DNA of 5,695 bases from Coriobacteriia bacterium (GTDB lineage Bacteria > Actinomycetota > Coriobacteriia > Anaerosomatales > SLCP01), in assembly GCA_007125735.1 (NCBI GenBank), contig SLCP01000022.1:1-5695 (forward strand), written 5' to 3'. Numbering within the stretch: position 1 is the first letter of the stretch; each line of letters opens with the position of its first letter. Position numbers and translations under genes: made by a program. This document shows positions 1 to 4,773 of this stretch, one piece after another. The notes beneath the pieces are model-generated. The model saw only the letters and a list, made by a program, of their open reading frames with translations. It searched no databases and was not told where the DNA came from.

Positions 1-806
1 AACCCCGGGTTGATCGTCTCGAAGTCGACGAAGTAGAGCGGAAACGGTAGCTCGTCGAGACGACGCATCACCGCTGGGTCCGTGACGAGGTCGCCTTCGA
101 GATTGGGCGCGGGTACGTCGCGGGTACACCACGCGTGGAATTCGCACGCGTAGGGCTTCTCGCACGAGACGTCCGCGGGGGCCTCCGGTACGTCGGGCAG
201 GGCGAGCACCGCCATCATCTCGGCCAGATGGAGCGGCACGTCTGCGATGTAGTCGAATGCCTCTGAGGTGACGTCGGTCGCGGTCAGCAGCGCGTGCGGG
301 TCGTATTCGCCTCCCGGGTAGACGTAGGCCTTGTCGAGGTGCATGAGCGAGACGCGACGCACGTCGATCCCGCTGCCGAGCAGCACATGGAGCTGCACAC
401 CCACATCGGGCAGGTGCTTGGCCGGATCGTACCTGCCCGTCGACTTCACCTCGATGAGCTCCCAGCTACCGGATCCGTCTTCGATGCGTCGAAGCACGTC
501 GGCGCGGATCTTGACGTTGTCGTGCACGAACGCAGCCTCGAAGATCGCGGTCGCGCCGGCATCGATCGCTCGGCGAGTGGACTCGACCGCCTCGCGGTGG
601 TGGAAGTGGTCCTCGGTGATCAGGATGCCGCCAGGGTAGCGCTGTTGCGCGAGCTCGCCGACCTGGTGACCCACATCGAAGCGGGCCTGTTGTGCAGGCG
701 TGGGAGCGCTTGCGAGGTCGTAGTGGTGTACCGCCAGATAGAGTGCGCGCGAACAGCGCAGCCCCTTGACGTATCGGGACTTCGAAAGGCGATCGGCAAG
801 CTGCAT
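1..806 (-). CDS. DUF2779 protein: Fe-S RecB/Cas4-like nuclease module plus start of exonuclease-like domain (C-terminus off the left edge)
   Basis: This frame is open from the ATG at 806 to the left edge, giving 268 residues with no stop. The start is fixed by GGAGG six bases upstream. The N-terminus (SKSRYVKGLRCSRALYL) is typical of DUF2779 proteins. A PD-(D/E)XK nuclease core is visible: H47 in FDVGHQVG, E90, D103 in RADVL, E119-V-K121, and Q138 in VGVQLH. C18 plus C215, C221 and C227 have the one-then-three spacing of Fe-S-binding RecB/Cas4-type nucleases. From about residue 257, PLYFVDFET starts the DUF2779 domain; D261 and E263 look like the first metal-binding motif of a DEDD exonuclease. 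The family is therefore probably a nucleic-acid-processing enzyme, but its physiological role is unknown. It is divergent from the lipoprotein gene and has no evident link to the ornithine genes. Family call is strong; activity is inferred. Confidence 0.9.
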   Translation of the reverse strand, partial: MQLADRLSKSRYVKGLRCSRALYLAVHHYDLASAPTPAQQARFDVGHQVGELAQQRYPGGILITEDHFHHREAVESTRRAIDAGATAIFEAAFVHDNVKIRADVLRRIEDGSGSWELIEVKSTGRYDPAKHLPDVGVQLHVLLGSGIDVRRVSLMHLDKAYVYPGGEYDPHALLTATDVTSEAFDYIADVPLHLAEMMAVLALPDVPEAPADVSCEKPYACEFHAWCTRDVPAPNLEGDLVTDPAVMRRLDELPFPLYFVDFETINPG

Positions 807-892
807 GACACGCCTCCACTCGTGAATGATCGACCTCTCAGCCACTGTACCGCACGGGTCTGACACGCATCTTACCGATGTCTACTAGCGTC

Positions 893-919
893 GTGACATG
901 CACAGGTCTACGCTACGAT
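893..919 (+). promoter_or_regulatory. Candidate promoter of the lipoprotein gene
   Basis: GTGACA (893-898) is a five-of-six match to the -35 consensus. TACGAT (914-919) is a four-of-six match to the -10 consensus. The spacer is only 15 bases, shorter than ideal. It lies in the divergent gap, about 34 bases upstream of the ATG at 953. A weaker alternative with a 17-base spacer is CTGACA at 860-865 with TACTAG at 883-888. I cannot choose between them from sequence alone. No convincing promoter was seen for the divergent minus-strand gene. Confidence 0.3.
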
Positions 920-925
920 GGTGTG
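916..925 (+). repeat. 10-bp direct repeat CGATGGTGTG, copy 1
   Basis: CGATGGTGTG occurs here and at 1397-1406. Each copy begins exactly 37 bases upstream of the start codon of the following gene (ATG 953 and GTG 1434). This copy overlaps the end of the candidate -10 box TACGAT. It may be a shared 5' leader or promoter-proximal element, or a coincidence. Confidence 0.4.
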
Positions 926-952
926 AGGTGATGGCGCGACGGGAGGACGCTC

Positions 953-1381
953 ATGCGAATGGAACGAGCCAGGCTTGCGGTGACCGTAGCGGTCGCAGGA
1001 GCACTCATCGCGGCGCTGGCGGCGTGCTCGCCCACGGTCGGACCGCCTGCCGAGGAGCCCGCACTGCGGGGCGTGATCACGATGCTGACACCAGGCGAAG
1101 GCGGCGGCGTCGTTCGCGTCGTGTGGCACGAGGACACCGGCGAGCGGCGGGAGCTCGACGCGTGCGACGTCACGGTCGGCGTGGAAACCGAGGTCTTCGA
1201 CGAAGGGGGCGCGTTGATCGGCTTGGCTGACCTCGCCGAACGCGACGTCGTCGACGTGTGGATCTCCGGCCCGATCGCGGAGTCGTATCCGCCACAGGCG
1301 ACTGCCGATGCGATTCAGCTGATGGGCAGGTTCGACGCCATGCGGCCACTGCCTATCCCGCCGGGGCTGCTGTCGCCGTAG
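953..1381 (+). CDS. Small YobA/DUF3221-like lipoprotein
   Basis: This is a 142-residue secreted protein. The N-terminus has arginines at 2, 5 and 7, a hydrophobic stretch at about 8-21, and a lipobox LAAC at 22-25, so C25 should be lipidated and the protein held on the outer face of the cytoplasmic membrane. GGGAGG six bases before the ATG supports the start. The mature part is short and beta-rich: residues 38-55 (GVITMLTPGEGG onward), 'LADLAERDVVDVWISG' near 91-106, and 'AESYPPQATADAIQL' near 109-123. The last segment matches the 'ESYP-Q-A' ending of YobA/DUF3221 lipoproteins, whose function is not established. C70 is the only cysteine in the mature region apart from the lipidated one. It precedes ord by 52 bp and could be cotranscribed with it, but nothing ties it to ornithine metabolism. 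Lipoprotein nature is strong; the family assignment is moderate. Confidence 0.85.
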   Translation: MRMERARLAVTVAVAGALIAALAACSPTVGPPAEEPALRGVITMLTPGEGGGVVRVVWHEDTGERRELDACDVTVGVETEVFDEGGALIGLADLAERDVVDVWISGPIAESYPPQATADAIQLMGRFDAMRPLPIPPGLLSP

Positions 1382-1396
1382 GCGCGGGGGCGCACG

Positions 1397-1406
1397 CGAT
1401 GGTGTG
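1397..1406 (+). repeat. 10-bp direct repeat CGATGGTGTG, copy 2
   Basis: This is the second copy of the motif at 916-925, in the 52-bp gap between the lipoprotein stop and ord. It begins 37 bases before the GTG at 1434, the same offset as copy 1 from its start codon. A possible -10-like TATCGT (1410-1415) follows, but no matching -35 is seen. Confidence 0.4.
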
Positions 1407-1423
1407 GCGTATCGTCTGCCGAG

Positions 1424-1428
1424 AGGAG
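1424..1428 (+). promoter_or_regulatory. Ribosome binding site that fixes the ord start
   Basis: AGGAG lies five bases before the GTG at 1434. This makes 1434 the start rather than the in-frame GTG at 1404, which has no Shine-Dalgarno sequence and would add ten residues (MAYRLPRGAR) ahead of the nucleotide-binding fold. Starting at 1434 puts the first beta strand (IKVAVWGTG) at the N-terminus, as usual for this family. Confidence 0.8.
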
Positions 1429-1433
1429 CTCGC

Positions 1434-2447
1434 GTGATCAAGGTCGCCGTGTGGGGAACCGGGATGATGGGTCAGGGGTTGCTGCGCTTCATTCTCGACC
1501 GGCCGCGCGACGTCGAGCTCGTGGGCGCGATCGTCACGAACCCAGCCAAGGAGGGTAAGACGGTTGGCGAGCTCCTCGGCGACTGCGAGTGCGGCGTCCG
1601 CATGACCACTGACGCCGCGGCGGTACTCGCGCGGAAGCCCGATGTCGTCTGTATCTGCACGCAGAGCAATCTCGACGAGATCTCAGACCAGGTCGAGCCG
1701 AGCGTGCGTGCGGGCGCGAACGTGCTCTGCATCGCCGAGACGCTCGCGTATCCCTGGGCGAGCGACCCTGCGTGGGCCGAGCGCTTCGACGCACTCGCCC
1801 GCGAGCACGGCGTCACGATCCTCGGCACCGGCATCAATCCCGGGTTCGTGCTCGACGCGCTCATCGTGGCGTGGACGTCGGTCTGCCTGCGCGTCGACCG
1901 CGTAGAGGCGCGGCGCGTCAACGACCTCTCGCCGTTCGGGCCCACCGTCATGGCGAGCCAGGGTGTCGGCACCACCGTCGACGAGTTCGAGCAGGGTGTG
2001 GCTGACGGTACGATCGTGGGCCACATCGGCTTTCCCGAGTCGATCCACCTCATAGCTCGCGCGCTCGGCTGGGCGATCGACGAGGTCGTCGAGGTCCGCG
2101 AACCCATCGTCTCGAGCGTCGTCCGCGAGACGCCGCACGTGCGCGTTGAACCGGGGCACGTCGCCGGCTGTACGCACATCGGCCGAGGGTACAGTGCGGG
2201 TGAACTCAAGATCGAACTCGTCCACCCTCAGCAGATCCACCCGCACCTCGAGGGTGTCGAGACCGGCGACTTCATCCGGATCGTCGGCGATCCGTCGGTC
2301 GACATGCAAAACGCACCCGAAGTCCCCGGCGGGAAGGGTACGTACGCAAGTACAGGCAACTACATCCCTCTCATAGGCGCGGCACCGCCGGGACTGCTGA
2401 CCGTGGTGGACATGCCGCTGCCGAGATTCTGGGAGCCGACGCGTTAG
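1434..2447 (+). CDS. ord: 2,4-diaminopentanoate dehydrogenase
   Basis: This 337-residue cytoplasmic enzyme oxidatively deaminates 2,4-diaminopentanoate to 2-amino-4-oxopentanoate, with NAD(P)+ as acceptor and release of ammonia. It acts after ornithine aminomutase in ornithine fermentation. The N-terminal Rossmann fold is clear: IKVAVWGTGMMGQG with G8, G10, G13 and G15. The second strand ends in VGAIVTNPAKEGK, with no Asp at the usual NAD-selecting position, so use of NADP is possible but unproven. Family signatures follow: GTGINPGFVLD (131-141), NDLSPFGPTVMASQGVG (163-179), GHIGFPESI (196-204), VEPGHVAGC (238-246), HPQQIHPHLEGVETGD (264-279) and IPLIGAAPPGLLTVVDMP (311-328). DapB-type reductases share the fold, but these central and C-terminal motifs and the adjacent ortA point to Ord. 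The stop lies 10 bp before ortA, so the two are surely cotranscribed. Confidence 0.93.
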   Translation: MIKVAVWGTGMMGQGLLRFILDRPRDVELVGAIVTNPAKEGKTVGELLGDCECGVRMTTDAAAVLARKPDVVCICTQSNLDEISDQVEPSVRAGANVLCIAETLAYPWASDPAWAERFDALAREHGVTILGTGINPGFVLDALIVAWTSVCLRVDRVEARRVNDLSPFGPTVMASQGVGTTVDEFEQGVADGTIVGHIGFPESIHLIARALGWAIDEVVEVREPIVSSVVRETPHVRVEPGHVAGCTHIGRGYSAGELKIELVHPQQIHPHLEGVETGDFIRIVGDPSVDMQNAPEVPGGKGTYASTGNYIPLIGAAPPGLLTVVDMPLPRFWEPTR

Positions 2448-2457
2448 GGGGCGACGC

Positions 2458-2835
2458 ATGGCCGAGGAGAACGGCACCGGTGTGGGCGACGGTGAGCCGC
2501 TGGCTGAAGCGCCGTACCCGTCCGACCGCTGCGAAGCCGGACAGTGGGTGGAGGTCGAGCGGGTGCTGCTCGAGCCGGCAGACCGCTCTGAGCACTTGCC
2601 CGACGACACCGCCGCCCAGCCGCTCCGGGTGTGGGTGCGGGGCTTCGCGCGCGCTGCGGCAGACCTCGGCGACGAGTGCGAGATCGAGACCGCGACCGGG
2701 CGTGTCATCACTGGTGTGCTCACGGCGGTCAATCCCGGCTACAGCCATACGTTCGGCACGCCGCCGCCTGGCATCGCGTCCATCGGACGGGACCTCAGGG
2801 GACGACTGGCAGCGTACCGCGAGCGAAACCCCTAG
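2458..2835 (+). CDS. ortA: 2-amino-4-oxopentanoate thiolase, alpha subunit
   Basis: This is the small subunit (125 residues) of the thiolase that cleaves 2-amino-4-oxopentanoate with CoA to acetyl-CoA and alanine; the beta subunit OrtB carries PLP. OrtA-type segments are evident: AGQWVEVERVLLEP (27-40), LPDDTAAQPLRVWVRGF (47-63) and GDECEIETATGRVITG (71-86), followed by AVNPGYSHTFG (90-100). The first 25 residues are acidic and of low complexity, and look like an extension ahead of the core. AGGGGG (2446-2451) overlaps the ord stop codon and sits six bases before the ATG, so translation is probably coupled to ord. Unusually, ortB does not follow directly: a reversed two-gene module intervenes and ortB starts 1.9 kb further on. 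The stop codon overlaps that of the convergent cytochrome b gene. Confidence 0.92.
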   Translation: MAEENGTGVGDGEPLAEAPYPSDRCEAGQWVEVERVLLEPADRSEHLPDDTAAQPLRVWVRGFARAAADLGDECEIETATGRVITGVLTAVNPGYSHTFGTPPPGIASIGRDLRGRLAAYRERNP

Positions 2836-3581
2836 CCTGCTGTCTTGCGCTGCGTCCCGTCCGGTCGCGGGCGGCGCCTGCGCTCCGTGGGCTGCGGCAG
2901 CAGTTCGAGCCGTGGCCCGTCTTCCGCGTCGAACCAGAGAGGATGCCGCTTGCGTGCGTACTCCTCGCGCACGCGACCTGTGAACATCGCCGGCAGGAGC
3001 GGCCGGTTCGCTTTGACGAGGAACGCCGCGAGGTGGGCGAGCACGCCGAGCACGAGCAGCATCGCCGCCACGTTATGGAGCATCGTCGTCCAGAAGAGCA
3101 CCGGACCCGGCAGCAGCACGCCCGGCAGGTTCTTGACGACCTTGACCACTCCGGTCGCGGTCACGAGGAGCAGGTTCGCGCCGATGAACGCGTAGGCGAG
3201 GCGCTGCTCGGCCAGGTACTTGTGTGACGGCGGTTCTTCTCCTCGGCCGAGCATGGCGCCGATGATCTGGACCGACTCCTTGACGTCGCCGCGCCGCGGC
3301 AGGATGTCGAAGCGGCGGAGGCGGAGTGCGTAGACGATGTGGAACGCGATGCCGGTGATAAGCCCGATCGAGGCGGCGTAGTGGACGATGAGCGTGATGC
3401 CGAAGTCGCCGCTCCACGCCATGCCGGGCAGGTCCGTGACGCCGTAACGGGCGTACATCGGCATCTGGCCGAAGCCGGAGAAGATGAGGGCGAACGTCGA
3501 CAGCGCGATGAGCCAGTGCGCGATGCGATTGCCGAGGTCTTGGCGAGCGACGGTGCGCTTCTTGGCGGGGCGGGGGCTCAT
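2832..3581 (-). CDS. Membrane cytochrome b subunit, formate dehydrogenase gamma-like
   Basis: This 249-residue integral membrane protein has four predicted helices at about 18-38, 63-86, 127-146 and 160-188. Histidines suited to ligating two b-type hemes lie in or at the ends of helices: H22 (NRIAHWLIALS), H67 (IVHYAA), H169 (MLHNVAA) and H183 (LAHLAAF). H81 is also present. H169 and H183 are 14 apart on the last helix, the arrangement I recall for the FdnI/cytochrome b561-like family. The likely role is passing electrons between the quinone pool and the Fe-S subunit encoded just upstream. The tail after residue 230 is arginine-rich and probably cytoplasmic. The ATG at 3581 overlaps the upstream gene's TGA (ATGA), and no good Shine-Dalgarno is seen, so expression should depend on translational coupling. 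Gamma subunits of hydrogenases or thiosulfate reductases are similar, so the physiological substrate is unknown. Confidence 0.86.
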   Translation of the reverse strand: MSPRPAKKRTVARQDLGNRIAHWLIALSTFALIFSGFGQMPMYARYGVTDLPGMAWSGDFGITLIVHYAASIGLITGIAFHIVYALRLRRFDILPRRGDVKESVQIIGAMLGRGEEPPSHKYLAEQRLAYAFIGANLLLVTATGVVKVVKNLPGVLLPGPVLFWTTMLHNVAAMLLVLGVLAHLAAFLVKANRPLLPAMFTGRVREEYARKRHPLWFDAEDGPRLELLPQPTERRRRPRPDGTQRKTAG

Positions 3582-4561
3582 TCGGCATCATCGCCCTTCA
3601 CGATCTTGGCGGCGGCGATCGCGGCGGCAGCGACTCCCACGACGGGGCCGAGCGCCATGCCGAGCGCCATGTCGTTCGCGGTGTCGAGGCGGTTGCCGAC
3701 ATTCGGTTTCATATGCGGCACGCCCGTGCGGTTCTTCTTCGACAGCGCGATGCGCTTGCGGGACAGGGCGGTATCGATCCGGTCGAACGCAACGGGCGAG
3801 ACGTAGAAGGTGGAGGTGCCCCCGTTCTCGGCATCGCCGTAGAGGTGACCGCCGATCTCCTCGGTACGGGCACGGGCCAGGGCACGCATCTCTTCTTGGT
3901 CTCCGAACGTCACCGCACCGCTGGGGCATGCCTCGACGCACGCGGGAACGCCTCCTGCGGCGAGGCGGTCGGCGCACATGTCGCACTTGTACATCACGCC
4001 TCCGCCCATGATGCCGGGAAGCACGTTGAGGTAGAGCCCCACGCCTGCCTGGCGCTGCGGGATGCCCCACGCGCAGACGTCGCGACACTTCGCGCCGCCC
4101 ATGCATCCGCTGTGGTCGATAACGACGGCGCCCTCGGCGGTCTTCTCCTGGACGCCGAACGGGCAGAGGTTGGCGCACGGCGGGTTGTCGCAGTGCATGC
4201 AGCGGCGGGGGATGTTGACCGAGACGCCGTCGACCTCGAGCTGCTCTACGTAGATCCAGTTGTACGGCGTGAGCTTATCGGTGTCGTCGCGCTGCTCCTG
4301 CCAGTCCTCGAAGCCGTCGGTCGGCCAGTTGACGGGGATGTCGTCGACGGGGTCGGGGTAGCGGTTGGTGTTCTTGGTGCGGCATGCGGTCACGCATGCG
4401 CCACACCCGGCGCACTTCGTGAGATCGATGAAGGTGGCCTTCGTCTGCCCCGTGGCAGGCGCGGCGAACGCTTTCGCCGGTTTAGCTATCGCTGCGGTGG
4501 CGGCGACGGTCCCCGCGAGGACTCCGCGGCCAAGAAACGCTCGTCTCGATATCGACTCCAT
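3578..4561 (-). CDS. Tat-exported 4Fe-4S electron-transfer subunit, HybA/FdnH-like
   Basis: This is a 327-residue Fe-S protein. The N-terminus has a twin-arginine motif SRRAFL (5-10), an Ala-rich hydrophobic stretch and AFA|AP as a plausible cleavage site near 33, so it is exported folded. Four cysteine groups follow: C50/C53/C56/C60; C121/C124/C129/C133; C153/C159/C163; and C193/C196/C208/C212. The third group has Gly156 where the second Cys should be. Residues about 297-318 form an Ala-rich hydrophobic segment, likely a C-terminal membrane anchor. The layout (Tat signal, four cluster motifs, tail anchor) and the length closely match HybA; FdnH is similar but lacks its own Tat signal. It would relay electrons between a periplasmic-side catalytic subunit and the cytochrome b encoded next. 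No molybdopterin or hydrogenase catalytic subunit is in the window. GGAGG nine bases upstream supports the start. Confidence 0.92.
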   Translation of the reverse strand: MESISRRAFLGRGVLAGTVAATAAIAKPAKAFAAPATGQTKATFIDLTKCAGCGACVTACRTKNTNRYPDPVDDIPVNWPTDGFEDWQEQRDDTDKLTPYNWIYVEQLEVDGVSVNIPRRCMHCDNPPCANLCPFGVQEKTAEGAVVIDHSGCMGGAKCRDVCAWGIPQRQAGVGLYLNVLPGIMGGGVMYKCDMCADRLAAGGVPACVEACPSGAVTFGDQEEMRALARARTEEIGGHLYGDAENGGTSTFYVSPVAFDRIDTALSRKRIALSKKNRTGVPHMKPNVGNRLDTANDMALGMALGPVVGVAAAAIAAAKIVKGDDAE

Positions 4562-4599
4562 GCCCCTTGTCCTCCCGGTAGCGGGTACGAGAGTCTGCG

Positions 4600-4628
4600 A
4601 TGCTAGGATACCCTAGGGGGTATGTCAA
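4600..4628 (-). promoter_or_regulatory. Promoter of the Fe-S/cytochrome b operon
   Basis: Read on the minus strand, a perfect -35 box TTGACA (4628-4623) is followed by a 17-base spacer and then TAGCAT (4605-4600), a four-of-six -10 box. It ends 38 bases before the ATG at 4561. The spacer is almost filled by the dyad described separately, an arrangement typical of a repressor-controlled promoter. Confidence 0.75.
4608..4623. promoter_or_regulatory. CsoR/CstR-like operator dyad
   Basis: ATACCC (4608-4613) and GGGTAT (4618-4623) form six-base inverted arms around TAGG. On the minus strand it reads ATACCCCCTAGGGTAT. A C-tract and G-tract flanked by AT/TA ends resembles operators of the CsoR/CstR/FrmR repressor family, which respond to Cu(I), persulfide or formaldehyde. 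The dyad fills the gap between -35 and -10, and its last base overlaps the -35 box, so a bound protein would block RNA polymerase. The regulator gene is not in the window, so the ligand is unknown. Confidence 0.6.
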
Positions 4629-4709
4629 GTGCCTACTACGGTCTCGGCCGTTGAGCTGGTCGAAGGTGGAGCCTCCCCATGTCATGATGTGCGATGCCTA
4701 CCCCCGTAT

Positions 4710-4732
4710 CGGCATGTTGACCCTCCGGCATG
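4710..4732 (+). repeat. Direct repeats CGGCATG in the ortB control region
   Basis: CGGCATG occurs at 4710-4716 and 4726-4732, a 16-base period, flanking the candidate ortB -35 box. ATGCC at 4694-4698 is the inverse of GGCAT at 4711-4715, across TACCCCCGTATC. These could be binding sites for an ortB regulator. The repeats are short, so chance is possible. Confidence 0.35.
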
Positions 4733-4744
4733 ATAGGGAATACT
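4717..4744 (+). promoter_or_regulatory. Candidate ortB promoter
   Basis: TTGACC (4717-4722, five of six) is followed by 16 bases and AATACT (4739-4744), a four-of-six -10 box that keeps the conserved A at position 2 and T at position 6. Transcription would start some 20-25 bases before the ATG at 4774. ortB needs its own promoter because ortA lies 1.9 kb upstream, behind two oppositely oriented genes. Confidence 0.4.
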
Positions 4745-4773
4745 CGGAACATGCGAACGAGAGAGCGGCGACC

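Noticed and set aside
1..806. CRISPR-associated Cas4
   Set aside because: The nuclease core and cysteines resemble Cas4, but the N-terminal motif and the following DFET domain are those of DUF2779. No CRISPR repeats or other cas genes are visible.
294..863. Plus-strand open frame of 189 codons
   Set aside because: It lies antisense to the DUF2779 gene, whose minus-strand frame has clear motifs and a ribosome binding site. No family resemblance on the plus strand.
1382..1393. GCGC-GGGG-GCGC hairpin after the lipoprotein stop as a terminator
   Set aside because: The stem is only four pairs and no T-run follows. It is more likely a by-product of GC-rich sequence.
1404..1433. Upstream in-frame GTG (1404) as the ord start
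   Set aside because: It has no Shine-Dalgarno sequence and adds ten residues ahead of the Rossmann strand. The GTG at 1434 has AGGAG at proper spacing.
1472..2732. Long open frames antisense to ord and ortA (for example 1472-2209 and 1683-2732, minus strand)
   Set aside because: Their translations are Arg/Ser/Thr/Pro-rich without recognisable domains. They arise from high GC opposite strongly conserved coding sequence.
3713..4606. Plus-strand open frame of 297 codons
   Set aside because: It is the complement of the Fe-S subunit, whose cysteine motifs, Tat signal and ribosome binding site settle the coding strand.
4482..4685. Small minus-strand gene of 67 codons spanning the divergent promoter
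   Set aside because: It overlaps the Tat-signal coding region in another frame and crosses the promoter and operator. It has no ribosome binding site or recognisable features.
4714..4773. In-frame ATG at 4714 as the ortB start
   Set aside because: It has no ribosome binding site and would make the promoter and the CGGCATG repeats coding. Residues from 4774 onward already match the OrtB N-terminus.
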